NCBI GenBank assembly: GCA_934270705.1
Contig: CAKQQG010000002.1
Location: 1-64,000, forward strand
Origin: an uncultured Oxalobacter sp.
Lineage (GTDB): Bacteria > Pseudomonadota > Gammaproteobacteria > Burkholderiales > Burkholderiaceae_D
Reading direction: 5' to 3'
DNA length: 64,000 bases
Shown piece after piece: positions 46,335-55,398 of this stretch; the stretch's first letter is position 1; each line of letters begins with the position of its first letter. The notes beneath the pieces are model-generated. The model was not told the DNA's origin. It was given only the letters and a program-made list of their open reading frames with translations, and did not search any database. Position numbers and translations under genes: made by a program.

Positions 46335-47723
46335 ATGAACGAACTCCAGATATACAACAGCCTGACGCGAAGCAAGCAGGTCTTTACGCCCATTGAACCG
46401 GGCAAGGTGCGCATGTATGTATGCGGCATGACGATTTACGATTATTGTCATATCGGTCATGCACGCATGATGATGTCATTCGATGTCGTATATCGCTGGC
46501 TGAAAGCGCTCGGCTATGAGGTGACCTATGTTCGCAACATTACCGATATCGACGACAAGATCATCCGGCGTGCCGGGGAAAACGGCGAAACCATATCGAG
46601 TCTGACAGCGAGGTTCACACAGTACATGCACGAAGATACGCAGGCGCTTGGCATATTGCCGCCGGATCATGAACCGCGGGCCACCGAGTATGTGCAGGAA
46701 ATGCTGGAGCTGATCGGCAAGCTGGAACGAAACGGGTTGGCATACCAGTCGGAAGACGGGGATGTGAACTATTCTGTCCGTGATTTCGAGGGATACGGAA
46801 AACTTTCCGGCAAATCACTGGACGATTTGCGTGCAGGCGAACGTGTCGATATCAATACAGGCAAACGCGATCCGCTTGACTTCGTGTTATGGAAGTCGGC
46901 CAAGCCTGAAGAACCGGAAGAAGCGAAATGGCCTTCCAAATGGGGTGTCGGTCGCCCGGGCTGGCACATCGAGTGTTCAGCCATGTCCAGCAAATTGCTG
47001 GGAGATCATTTCGATATCCATGGTGGTGGTGCCGACTTGCAATTTCCGCATCACGAAAACGAAATCGCCCAGTCCGAAGGGGCAAGTCATCATCCATTCG
47101 TCAATTACTGGATGCATAACGGTTTTGTGCGTGTGGACAATGAAAAGATGTCGAAGTCGCTCGGCAATTTCTTTACGATCCGCGATGTATTGCAGACCTA
47201 TGATGCCGAAGTCCTGCGTTTCTTCATCGTCCGTTCCCATTACCGCAGTCCGCTGAATTATTCGGATGCCCATCTCAATGATGCGCGTGCGGCACTGACG
47301 CGCCTTTATACGGCCTTGAAAGATGTGGACGTACAGGCAGGACCTGTCAATTGGGAAGAAGCGCATGCCGTGCGTTTCGCCCAGGCCATGAACGATGATT
47401 TCAATACGCCGGAAGCTGTGGCTGTTTTGTTCGATCTGGCCAACGAGGTGAACCGGACGCATTCGCCGGAAATGGCGAGCCAGCTCAAGGCGCTCGGCGG
47501 AGTGCTCGGATTGCTTGAACGCGATCCACGCCAGTTTCTCAAGGGGGATGGCAGTATCGATGCCGGCGAGGAACAGTGGATCGAACAACAGATTCAGGCA
47601 CGTTTGCAAGCGCGGAAAGCAAAAGATTTCGAGACTGCCGACAAGATCCGTGGCGAACTGCTTGAAAAAGGCATCGTGCTGGAAGACCGTCCCGGCGGGA
47701 AGACGGAGTGGCGGCGTCAGTAA
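46335..47723 (+). CDS. cysS: Cysteinyl-tRNA synthetase
   Basis: A 462-residue class Ia synthetase. The HIGH motif appears as [18 protein letters not shown] (near 41) and the KMSKS motif as [12 protein letters not shown] (near 271). The zinc-binding Cys/His are in [11 protein letters not shown] and WHIECSAM with [24 protein letters not shown]-like helical C-terminal domain completes it. Normal length. The glycosylase gene starts in the base after its stop. Confidence 0.98.
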   Translation: MNELQIYNSLTRSKQVFTPIEPGKVRMYVCGMTIYDYCHIGHARMMMSFDVVYRWLKALGYEVTYVRNITDIDDKIIRRAGENGETISSLTARFTQYMHEDTQALGILPPDHEPRATEYVQEMLELIGKLERNGLAYQSEDGDVNYSVRDFEGYGKLSGKSLDDLRAGERVDINTGKRDPLDFVLWKSAKPEEPEEAKWPSKWGVGRPGWHIECSAMSSKLLGDHFDIHGGGADLQFPHHENEIAQSEGASHHPFVNYWMHNGFVRVDNEKMSKSLGNFFTIRDVLQTYDAEVLRFFIVRSHYRSPLNYSDAHLNDARAALTRLYTALKDVDVQAGPVNWEEAHAVRFAQAMNDDFNTPEAVAVLFDLANEVNRTHSPEMASQLKALGGVLGLLERDPRQFLKGDGSIDAGEEQWIEQQIQARLQARKAKDFETADKIRGELLEKGIVLEDRPGGKTEWRRQ

Positions 47724-48368
47724 ATGACGACCATGCGAAAAGTATCGCTTGACGATGCGGGGGTGTGGGAACAGGCATGCATGACGCTTGCGCGACGTGA
47801 TCCGGTGCTGGAAGAACGGATCCGTCAGGCCGGCGGCGAACGCTTGATCGGCAGGGGTGATCCTTTCCGGACACTGGTGCGCTCGATCGTGGGGCAGCAA
47901 ATTTCCGTGAAGGCCGCCGATGCGATATGGCAGCGTCTGATGGCGGTTTGTCCGGATTGTCGGCCGGCAGGAATTGCGGCGGTCGATGAGGCTTCGCTGG
48001 CTTCTTGCGGATTGTCGAAACGGAAGATCGATTATCTTCAGGATTTGGCGTTTCATTTTCTCGCGCGTAAAATCCGGATCGATCGCTGGATGGAAATGAC
48101 AGATGAGGAAGTCATCGCTGATCTGGTACAGGTGCGTGGAATCGGGCGCTGGACAGCCGAAATGTTCCTGATTTTCAACTTGTTGCGTCCCAATGTGTTG
48201 CCGCTGGATGATGCCGGTTTGCAAAAGGCGGTCAGTACGCTTTATTTTTCGGGGCAGCCCGTTTTACGCAGCGAGATACGGAAAATCGCCGTTAACTGGG
48301 AACCCTGGTGTACCGTTGCGACCTGGTATTTGTGGCGCAGTTTGACACCACTTCCGGTAGAATACTGA
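47724..48368 (+). CDS. DNA-3-methyladenine glycosylase, HhH-GPD (AlkA-like)
   Basis: A 214-residue HhH-GPD base-excision glycosylase. It shows FRTLVRSIVGQQISVKAADAIWQRL, the helix-hairpin-helix LVQVRGIGRWTAEMFLIFNLLRPNVLPLDDAGL with catalytic Asp in LDDAG, and the C-terminal RSEIRKIAVNWEPWCTVATWYLWRSL. It lacks the N-terminal beta domain of E. coli AlkA, so it resembles the short MagIII/Mag1-like form. It starts directly at the cysS stop, in the same operon as accA. Confidence 0.93.
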   Translation: MTTMRKVSLDDAGVWEQACMTLARRDPVLEERIRQAGGERLIGRGDPFRTLVRSIVGQQISVKAADAIWQRLMAVCPDCRPAGIAAVDEASLASCGLSKRKIDYLQDLAFHFLARKIRIDRWMEMTDEEVIADLVQVRGIGRWTAEMFLIFNLLRPNVLPLDDAGLQKAVSTLYFSGQPVLRSEIRKIAVNWEPWCTVATWYLWRSLTPLPVEY

Positions 48369-48421
48369 AAAATTCAATTATGCGACTGCAAAAGCCGTGC
48401 AGTCGGTAAAAAGGAGATAGT

Positions 48422-49396
48422 GTGGCTAAGACAACTTTTCTCAGTTTCGAACAGCCTATTGCGGAACTGGATGCCAAGATCGAGGATTTGCGGAATGTCC
48501 AGGATGATTCGGCTGTCGATATTTCTGACGAAATCGCCAAACTGGCGCAAAAAAGCCGGCAATTGACCAAAGATATTTATTCAAAACTGACACCATGGCA
48601 GGTTTCACAGATCGCACGTCATCCAAACCGGCCTTATACACTGGATTATATCAACGGCATTTTTACCGATTTCCATGAATTGCATGGTGATCGTGCTTTT
48701 GCGGATGATCCTGCAATCGTTGGCGGGTTGGCCCGATTCAACGGTATGCCCTGTGTCGTGATGGGGCACCAGAAGGGGCGTGATGTCAAGGAAAGAAGTT
48801 TCCGGAATTTCGGTATGCCGCGTCCTGAAGGTTACCGCAAGGCGCTTCGTCTGATGCGGATGGCGGAAAAGTTCAATTTACCCATCTTCACCTTTGTCGA
48901 TACGCCGGGCGCTTTTCCGGGGATCGATGCGGAAGAACGTGGCCAGTCGGAAGCGATCGGACGTAATCTGTTTGCCATGGCCGATCTGAAAGTGCCGATT
49001 ATCGCCACCATTATCGGAGAAGGCGGTTCCGGTGGCGCGCTGGCGATTGCGGTGGCCGATACTGTCCAGATGTTGCAATATTCGGTTTATTCCGTCATTT
49101 CGCCGGAAGGCTGCGCATCCATTTTGTGGAAGACGGCAGAACGTGCCAATGAAGCGGCCGAAGCGCTTGGACTGACTGCGAAGCGACTGAAAGAAATCGG
49201 CATGATCGACCGGATTATCGAAGAGCCGCTGGGCGGCGCGCATCGTGATCTGAAAGGTATGATCGCCATTCTGAAGCAGGCGCTGGCCGAGTCGTATGAA
49301 CAGCTCAAGGATGTGCCGATAGACGATTTGCTGGAAGCGCGTCGTGAAAAATGGCTGAATTACGGTAAATTCAAGGATACGGCCCAAACGAAATAA
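48422..49396 (+). CDS. accA: Acetyl-CoA carboxylase carboxyltransferase alpha subunit (GTG start)
   Basis: A 324-residue subunit that transfers carboxyl from biotin to acetyl-CoA with AccD, the first step of fatty-acid synthesis. Blocks are [20 protein letters not shown] at the start, the crotonase-fold [41 protein letters not shown], and [19 protein letters not shown]. The start is GTG at 48422, placed six bases after AAGGAG, and fits the family length. accD is not in the window. Confidence 0.97.
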   Translation: MAKTTFLSFEQPIAELDAKIEDLRNVQDDSAVDISDEIAKLAQKSRQLTKDIYSKLTPWQVSQIARHPNRPYTLDYINGIFTDFHELHGDRAFADDPAIVGGLARFNGMPCVVMGHQKGRDVKERSFRNFGMPRPEGYRKALRLMRMAEKFNLPIFTFVDTPGAFPGIDAEERGQSEAIGRNLFAMADLKVPIIATIIGEGGSGGALAIAVADTVQMLQYSVYSVISPEGCASILWKTAERANEAAEALGLTAKRLKEIGMIDRIIEEPLGGAHRDLKGMIAILKQALAESYEQLKDVPIDDLLEARREKWLNYGKFKDTAQTK

Positions 49397-49407
49397 TCGA
49401 GGCCATT

Positions 49408-50808
49408 TTGTACAAGCTGGAAAACGAATTCGAACGCGCATTGGAATCGGTTCTGATGCGCGTTTTTTCAATGGAAAACAGTGCTGGCATACAGCGCGAT
49501 AGCGGGATATGGGCGAATGTACCGCCGGTTGCCGTTGCATACAGCGGAGGACTGGATTCGACGGTTTTGCTGATGCTGACTTCACGCATTGCTGAAAAAA
49601 AAGGTTTTCCTTTGCTGGCCTTTCATATCCATCATGGTCTGAACCGTGATGCGGATGCATGGCTTGCACATTGCCGCCAAACCTGTGTGAACCGCAATAT
49701 CGGTTTTGACAGCCGCCGCGTCGTCATCGCCAGGCAAGGCGGACAAGGTATCGAGGCAGAGGCCAGACGGCAGCGGTATATCGCCCTCAATGCCTTGTGC
49801 CGGAAACATGACGTGCGGTTGCTGTTGACGGCGCATCATCAGGACGATCAGGTGGAGACGGTATTGCTGCAACTGATGCGCGGAACAGGTATCGCTGGTA
49901 TGGCGGGGATGGCGCAGGTTGCACCCATACCGGAGTCTTCGTCGGAAAACAGGTATCTGGGACGACCGCTCTTGTCGTTTTCGCGTGAACGACTGACACA
50001 ATGGGCAACGGCGGAAGGTTTTACGCACGTCGAAGACGATTCCAACAGCGATGTGCGCTATACACGCAATGCCATCCGGCACGAGCTGGTGCCGGTTCTC
50101 GCGCGGATTTTTCCAGGGTTCGGAAAACGTCTGGAGCAAACGGCACAGCACATGCGTAGTGCGCTGGAGATCCTCAACCATGCAGGCATGCAGGATGTGC
50201 AGGCATGTACGACGGAAACAGGAGCGCTGGATTTGGCAAAAATACAGGCGTTCGATGCTGGTAGAACGGATAATCTGTTGCGCTGCTGGCTGATAGCGAA
50301 CGGATTGAAAATCCCGTCGGTGGCATGGTTTGAACAGATGAAGCGGCAGATTTTCCTCGCACGTCCGGATGCCGCGATCGAACTGCCGCTGGATGGGAAA
50401 ATCATCAGGCGGTACCGGAAGGAAGTCGTCGTCTGTGGGCAGTTTGATGAAGAAACGGTTTACAGGGAAAGCATCGATTTACACTGGAACGGTGAGCCTT
50501 CTCTCTTGCTGGTTCCCTGGCGGGGAAGGCTGGTCTTTGAGTATGGGGACGATGGTATCGATCCGGAATGGCTCAAGGCGCAAACATTGCAAGTGCGCCC
50601 CTATCATGGTAACGCGATACTGAAATTGCCGAAGCGACCGACACGAAAACTGAAACTGTTATGTCAGGATGCGGGTATCACGCCGTGGCAGCGAATGGAA
50701 ATGCCGCTGGTTTATATCGGGGATACGCTGGTATTCGCCGCCATGCTCGGACAGTCGGCCAAATATACGGAAAAAGGGAAAAAAGGTATCCGGCTTCGCT
50801 GGGAATGA
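49408..50808 (+). CDS. tilS: tRNA(Ile)-lysidine synthetase
   Basis: Converts cytidine 34 of tRNA-Ile(CAU) to lysidine. The N-terminal PP-loop ATPase motif AYSGGLDST (near 45), the FHIHHGLNRDADAW block and LLTAHHQDDQVETVLLQLMRG are present, with the C-terminal TilS domain (LCQDAGITPWQRMEMPLVY near 430). Start uncertain: TTG at 49408 follows CGAGG closely; the next in-frame ATG is 49456. Length with TTG is 466 residues. It follows accA by 11 bases. Confidence 0.93.
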   Translation: MYKLENEFERALESVLMRVFSMENSAGIQRDSGIWANVPPVAVAYSGGLDSTVLLMLTSRIAEKKGFPLLAFHIHHGLNRDADAWLAHCRQTCVNRNIGFDSRRVVIARQGGQGIEAEARRQRYIALNALCRKHDVRLLLTAHHQDDQVETVLLQLMRGTGIAGMAGMAQVAPIPESSSENRYLGRPLLSFSRERLTQWATAEGFTHVEDDSNSDVRYTRNAIRHELVPVLARIFPGFGKRLEQTAQHMRSALEILNHAGMQDVQACTTETGALDLAKIQAFDAGRTDNLLRCWLIANGLKIPSVAWFEQMKRQIFLARPDAAIELPLDGKIIRRYRKEVVVCGQFDEETVYRESIDLHWNGEPSLLLVPWRGRLVFEYGDDGIDPEWLKAQTLQVRPYHGNAILKLPKRPTRKLKLLCQDAGITPWQRMEMPLVYIGDTLVFAAMLGQSAKYTEKGKKGIRLRWE

Positions 50809-50923
50809 CAGGAACAGGTGTCTTTTAAATGCCAATCCTAAGCGATGCACTTGTGCATTTTGAACCCAAACTGTAAAGTTAAAAGCAGGACTTTCATTTA
50901 CTTTTCAACACAAGAATAATTGT

Positions 50924-52177
50924 ATGGCTTTAGTTGTTCACAAGTATGGCGGCACGTCGATGGGTTCTGTTGAACGCATCAAAAACGTCGCACGACGCGT
51001 CGCCAAATGGCATAACGCAGGGTACCAGGTTGTCGTCGTACCGTCGGCCATGGCGGGCGAAACGAACCGGCTGATCGCACTGGCACGTGAAATCATGCCT
51101 GAGCCGGATCAGCGCGAACTCGATATGGTCACATCCACCGGCGAACAGGTTTCGATCGGATTGTTGTCGATGGCACTCATGCAGCTCGGAAAGGAAGCGG
51201 TTTCCTTTACAGGCTGGCAGGTACCGGTCAAAACGGATGCATCGCATACCAAGGCACGTATCCAGTCCATCGACGATAAAAGAATCCGGGAATGCCTTGA
51301 ACAGGGAAAAATCGTCATCATCGCCGGTTTTCAGGGAATTGATGAGGCGGGCGACATCACCACGCTGGGGCGCGGCGGTTCGGATACATCGGCAGTGGCG
51401 CTGGCGGCTGCGCTCAAGGCATCAGAGTGCCTGATTTATACCGATGTGGATGGTGTCTATACCACCGATCCGCGTGTGGTCTCTGAAGCGAGAAGACTGA
51501 AAAAAATCACCTTTGAAGAAATGCTGGAAATGGCGTCGCTCGGTTCCAAGGTGTTGCAGACACGTTCGGTGGAACTGGCAGGCAGCTATCATGTGCCGAC
51601 ACGGGTACTGTCGTCGCTGACCGATCCCGATATGCCCTTGGACGAAGAGTCGCGTTCCGGCACCCTGATTACTTTTGAAGAAGAAAATACCGATATGGAA
51701 CAAACTGTTATTTCCGGAATTGCGTTCAGCAGGGATGAAGCGAAAATTACGGTACTGGGTGTACCGGACCGTCCGGGGATCGCTTTCCAGATTCTGGGTG
51801 CGATCGCCGATGCCAATATTGAAGTGGATATGATTATCCAGAACCAGTCGGTGGGCGGCAAAACCGATTTCACGTTCACAGTACCTCGTCCGGACTATAA
51901 CCGTGCCATGGATGTACTCAACAACAAGGTCAAGGCGGAAATCGGCGCGACCGATATCATCGGAGATGCACGGGTTTCCAAGGTGTCGGCCATTGGCATC
52001 GGCATGCGCAGCCATGTCGGTGTGGCATCGAAAATGTTCGGCACACTGTTCGAGGAAGGTATCAATATCCTGATGATTTCGACGTCTGAAATCAAGATTT
52101 CGGTCATCATCGATGAAAAATATATGGAATTGGCCGTCAGGGCGTTGCACAAGGCTTTCGGGCTGGAAAAAGTCTAA
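50924..52177 (+). CDS. lysC: Aspartate kinase
   Basis: A 417-residue aspartokinase for lysine, methionine and threonine synthesis. N-terminal kinase domain: VVHKYGGTSMGSVERI, VVVVPSAMAGETNRLI, GFQGIDEAGDITTLGRGGSDTSAVALA and YTDVDGVYTTDPRVV. C-terminal ACT domains begin around 260 (VISGIAFSRDEAKITVLGVPDRPG) and mediate feedback, as in other aspartokinases. The upstream 115 bases contain a small hairpin ATGCA-CTTG-TGCAT (50845-50858) that may close tilS. Confidence 0.97.
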   Translation: MALVVHKYGGTSMGSVERIKNVARRVAKWHNAGYQVVVVPSAMAGETNRLIALAREIMPEPDQRELDMVTSTGEQVSIGLLSMALMQLGKEAVSFTGWQVPVKTDASHTKARIQSIDDKRIRECLEQGKIVIIAGFQGIDEAGDITTLGRGGSDTSAVALAAALKASECLIYTDVDGVYTTDPRVVSEARRLKKITFEEMLEMASLGSKVLQTRSVELAGSYHVPTRVLSSLTDPDMPLDEESRSGTLITFEEENTDMEQTVISGIAFSRDEAKITVLGVPDRPGIAFQILGAIADANIEVDMIIQNQSVGGKTDFTFTVPRPDYNRAMDVLNNKVKAEIGATDIIGDARVSKVSAIGIGMRSHVGVASKMFGTLFEEGINILMISTSEIKISVIIDEKYMELAVRALHKAFGLEKV

Positions 52178-52267
52178 TGCGTGTGGAGCAAGGTTCAGGC
52201 TTGCGGAGAAACTGGCGGCGATAAAGACGTAATCCTGTTTGGGCATACAACGAATTGGGAGGCGAGC

Positions 52268-53107
52268 ATGTCATACAAGTCGATACTGGTTCATCTGGAC
52301 AAGAAAACGATTGCGGAACGTCGGGTGCGTATTGCAGCCAATCTGGCCATAGCAGAAGAAGCCTGTCTGCTCGGAGTGGCCATGATCGGTATTTCGACAC
52401 AGACGTTCCAACAGGCGCAGATAGACGAGAAAGATCCTGTGCTGGCATCTCATCTGAAATTTCTCCATGATCGTGCCGCCCGTTTCGTACTCGAGTTTGA
52501 GACAGAAGCCAAGAGGATGGGCGTTTCATCCTACGAAGGCCGCATTGTGGATGGAGAAGCCAGCCAGGGGATCAGTCTGCTTTCTCGTGTCGCCGATCTT
52601 GTCGTGATCGGGCGTACCAATCTGAACGAAAAATCACCGATCGTCGCGCCGGATTTCCCGGAATATGTCATGATGAATGCAGGCAGGCCTGTATTGATCA
52701 TTCCGCCGGAGTATGACAAGGATGTCGTCGGTAAAAGAGTCATGCTATGCTGGAACGCAAGTCGTGAATCGATACGTGCCGTGGCAGACGCTATTCCGAT
52801 TCTTCGTCGCGCAGATCTGGTGCAGATCGTTATGTACAATATCGACGATGAACCGGATGTCAACGCAGAATTGGCTGGCAGCGATATTGCGCTTTATCTG
52901 GCACGTCATGGCATCAATGTGGAAGTATTGCCGCCCCAGAAAAGCAAACGTATCGGGGATGCACTCCTTGTTTTCGCAAGGGAGCAAGCGACGGATCTGC
53001 TGGTGATGGGGGGGTATGGTCATACCCGGTTCCGTGAATTTCTGCTGGGCGGTGTGACGCGAACCGTGCTTGCAGAATCCGATATCCCGATTCTGATGTC
53101 GCATTGA
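52268..53107 (+). CDS. Tandem-domain universal stress protein
   Basis: A 279-residue protein with two Usp domains. The first (KSILVHLDKKTIAERRVRIA...) ends VADLVVIGRTNLNEKSP; the second (KRVMLCWNASRESIRAVADAIP...) ends with LVMGGYGHTRFREFLLGGVTRTVL, the G-2x-G-9x-G(S/T)-type ATP-binding loop. Such proteins (UspE-like) are induced in stress and stationary phase. The ATG at 52268 follows GGGAGGCGAG; the frame is open to 52181, just after lysC. Confidence 0.92.
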   Translation: MSYKSILVHLDKKTIAERRVRIAANLAIAEEACLLGVAMIGISTQTFQQAQIDEKDPVLASHLKFLHDRAARFVLEFETEAKRMGVSSYEGRIVDGEASQGISLLSRVADLVVIGRTNLNEKSPIVAPDFPEYVMMNAGRPVLIIPPEYDKDVVGKRVMLCWNASRESIRAVADAIPILRRADLVQIVMYNIDDEPDVNAELAGSDIALYLARHGINVEVLPPQKSKRIGDALLVFAREQATDLLVMGGYGHTRFREFLLGGVTRTVLAESDIPILMSH

Positions 53108-53401
53108 CTGGCCGACAAATGGTGGATATATGTAAGTGAAGTGAATGTATTTTACGTGATGTTGCGTATTTCATGGTTCTGTCTTGCAATATCACAAGGT
53201 AAAATTATAATGGTGCAGTTTGGCTTGTCGTGCCTCGATCAGGAAGGACAATGTGCGTATTTTTGCAACGGAATTCCCGCATTTTTCGAAAGTTAGGGCT
53301 ATTTATGAACAAGTTCGACGCAGTTGAGTATTTTTGGCTCCACTTTATCCAAAAGAAACAAAAGCAAGGCGCCCAACTTTAACAGTAGTCCAAGGATAGC
53401 G
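53108..53401. other. Intergenic region, no gene
   Basis: A 294-base interval without supported coding. In-frame TTG codons upstream (53324) could extend the next gene by 26 residues, but the extension is Lys/Ser/Asn-rich and has no ribosome binding site. Confidence 0.4.
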
Positions 53402-54646
53402 ATGAAATGTGTTGATGATTTCCGGCTGGTTTTTAACGGGAAGGAGTATGTCCCGATCATAATTGGTGGGATGGGGGTCGATATTTCCACTCCACAGCTG
53501 GCGCTGGAGGCTGCACGGCTGGGCGGTATCGGACATATTTCCGACGCTATGGCGCTGGATACCGCAGACCGTTATTTCGGCACGCATTTCACACGTGACA
53601 AAACACGTCGGTACAAGGAATTCATCAAGATTCAGGACAAGACGGATGTTCATTTCGATCTGGGGGCCGTCGAGGAAGCGACCAAGCTGCATGTCCGGAA
53701 TGTGATGGAAAAAAAACGCGGTGACGGTCTGATTTTTACCAATTGCATGGAAAAACTGACCATGAACGCATCGCGCGATACCTTGCGTGTCAGGTTGCGT
53801 GCCGCACTGGATGCTGGAATCGACGGGATTACACTGGCAGCCGGATTGCATCCCAATTCATTCAGGCTGATCGAGGATCATCCACGATTCCGCGATGCCA
53901 AGCTGGGCATTATCGTCTCTTCGTTGCGTGCCTTGCAAATCTTTCTGCGTCGCAATGCGAAACTGAACCGCTTGCCCGATTATGTCGTGGTGGAAGGGCC
54001 GCTAGCGGGTGGACATCTCGGTTTCGGGATGGATTGGGCGAAATATGATCTGAAAACGATCGTAGCGGAAATCGTCGAGTTTTTGAAAAAGGAAAATCTT
54101 TCGATTCCGTTGATTGCGGCAGGCGGGATTTTCACCGGTTCCGATGCAGTTGCGTTCCTTGAAAACGGTGTTGCCGGCGTTCAGGTGGCGACTCGCTTTA
54201 CAGTCTCGAAGGAAAGCGGATTGCCCGAGGAAGTCAAACAGGAATATCTGAAAGCCAATGCAGACGATATCGAGGTGAACCAGATATCGCCAACAGGCTA
54301 TCCCATGCGGATGTTGAAACAGTCACCGGCGATCGCCAAGGGATTGCGTCCGAATTGCGAATCCTACGGTTATATTCTGGAAAACGGGAAATGCGAATAT
54401 CTGAAATCGTATTACCGCGAGCTGGAAAGTCATCCTGATGGCAAGAATATTTGTATCAAGGACAAGACCTGTCTGTGTACCCACATGCGTAACTATAATG
54501 TCTGGACATGCGGACATTATGCCTACCGACTGAAAGATACGACACGTAAATTGCCGGACGGAACGTACCGGATCGTCAGTGCAGAGCATATCTTCCTGGA
54601 TTACCAGTTCAGCAAAAATCAGGAAATCAGGCTTCCGGAAGAATAA
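53402..54646 (+). CDS. Nitronate monooxygenase / FabK-like flavoprotein with Cys-rich C-terminus
   Basis: About 414 residues. The N-terminal two-thirds is an FMN-binding TIM barrel of the 2-nitropropane dioxygenase family: PIIIGGMGVDISTPQLALEAARLGGIG, the catalytic-His-containing VEGPLAGGHLGFGMDWAKYD, and IPLIAAGGIFTGSDAVAFLENGVAGVQVATRF. The last ~90 residues hold six Cys (GLRPNCESYG, GKCEY, NICIKDKTCLC, VWTCGHY), not typical of the family and possibly metal- or cluster-binding. The substrate is unknown. The ATG at 53402 is preferred over the upstream TTG. Confidence 0.88.
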   Translation: MKCVDDFRLVFNGKEYVPIIIGGMGVDISTPQLALEAARLGGIGHISDAMALDTADRYFGTHFTRDKTRRYKEFIKIQDKTDVHFDLGAVEEATKLHVRNVMEKKRGDGLIFTNCMEKLTMNASRDTLRVRLRAALDAGIDGITLAAGLHPNSFRLIEDHPRFRDAKLGIIVSSLRALQIFLRRNAKLNRLPDYVVVEGPLAGGHLGFGMDWAKYDLKTIVAEIVEFLKKENLSIPLIAAGGIFTGSDAVAFLENGVAGVQVATRFTVSKESGLPEEVKQEYLKANADDIEVNQISPTGYPMRMLKQSPAIAKGLRPNCESYGYILENGKCEYLKSYYRELESHPDGKNICIKDKTCLCTHMRNYNVWTCGHYAYRLKDTTRKLPDGTYRIVSAEHIFLDYQFSKNQEIRLPEE

Positions 54647-54679
54647 AAGTACTTCCCTCGAAGATGGCTTTCCATAAAC

Positions 54680-54718
54680 GAACAGGCCACAGGTATCGTT
54701 CCTTGTGGCCTGTTTCGG
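54680..54718. terminator. Terminator hairpin between convergent genes
   Basis: AACAGGCCACAGG pairs with CCTTGTGGCCTGTT around a TATCGTT loop, with a one-base bulge, then TTTC. It lies about 35 bases after the flavoprotein gene and faces the rubrerythrin-like gene. Confidence 0.75.
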
Positions 54719-54742
54719 TATGTGAAATGACGGGCTGTTGTT

Positions 54743-55156
54743 TCAATCCAGCAGTGTTTTCAGGGCATCTTCGTACAGTTTGGCTTCCATACGTTCAGCC
54801 TTTGCCAGTGTATCGAACCAGTTGGCGATTTCTTCAAGATTTTCATCCCGCGCGATTTCTGCCATTTTCGGGTAAACATCATGATAAAGATGAGTGGCGT
54901 ATGTAATGGCCGATTGCAGGTTCAGACGGGTGATATTGTTGCGTAATCCGGTCTGCGGATTTTTTTGCAACAGCTGCAAGTTACCCATGGCATGTCCGCG
55001 ACGGACAGATGCACTGGCACGCAATTTGGTGATGATGTCGTTATGTCCTTCAATATCGGCGCGATAGGCCGCATAATCGAAAGTCAAGGCTGACTGGGCT
55101 TCATGGAAAAAAGCCTCGATAATGTTTTTTTCTGTTTTCGTTCCTTTGATATCCAT
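54743..55156 (-). CDS. Rubrerythrin-like helical-bundle protein lacking several iron ligands
   Basis: A 137-residue protein with the rubrerythrin start (KGTKTEKNIIEAF) and the YPKMAEIARDENLEEIANWF block, so it is a four-helix ferritin-like bundle without the C-terminal rubredoxin. Compared from memory with Desulfovibrio rubrerythrin, ligands E20 and E127 and H56 match E19, E121 and H55, but E53, E94 and E97 correspond to R52, A87 and L90, and H131 to E124. It may not bind a normal diiron site. AGGGAG precedes the ATG. Confidence 0.8.
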   Translation of the reverse strand: MDIKGTKTEKNIIEAFFHEAQSALTFDYAAYRADIEGHNDIITKLRASASVRRGHAMGNLQLLQKNPQTGLRNNITRLNLQSAITYATHLYHDVYPKMAEIARDENLEEIANWFDTLAKAERMEAKLYEDALKTLLD

Positions 55157-55337
55157 ATCGTTGACTCCCTGATTTATTTATGGAAGGAATTCCGACTGAT
55201 TCAGAATCGCAAAATCCCGTACCCTTTTCATAACCATGTTCTATTATCGGCTATCTTCAGAATAGAGAAAACCTTTATTACAAAAATTGTAATGCAGTGA
55301 GCAAAATACGGGATCGGTCATGCGTTTTTTCAAACAG
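55157..55337. other. Upstream region of the rubrerythrin-like gene
   Basis: A short interval with no gene. It is AT-rich around 55240-55300 and presumably carries the promoter on the minus strand; no element is clear enough to call. Confidence 0.4.
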
Positions 55338-55372
55338 AAAACGGTTACCACCATTCAGGCAATAACCGTTTT
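55338..55372 (-). terminator. Terminator after rho
   Basis: AAAACGGTTA (55338-55347) pairs with TAACCGTTTT (55363-55372) around a 15-base loop. Read on the minus strand it lies 27 bases after the rho stop; a T-run is provided by the arm and the GAAAAAACGC beyond it is weak. Confidence 0.6.
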
Positions 55373-55398
55373 TCAGTGAAGCGAGGCCGTTTTTCCGG

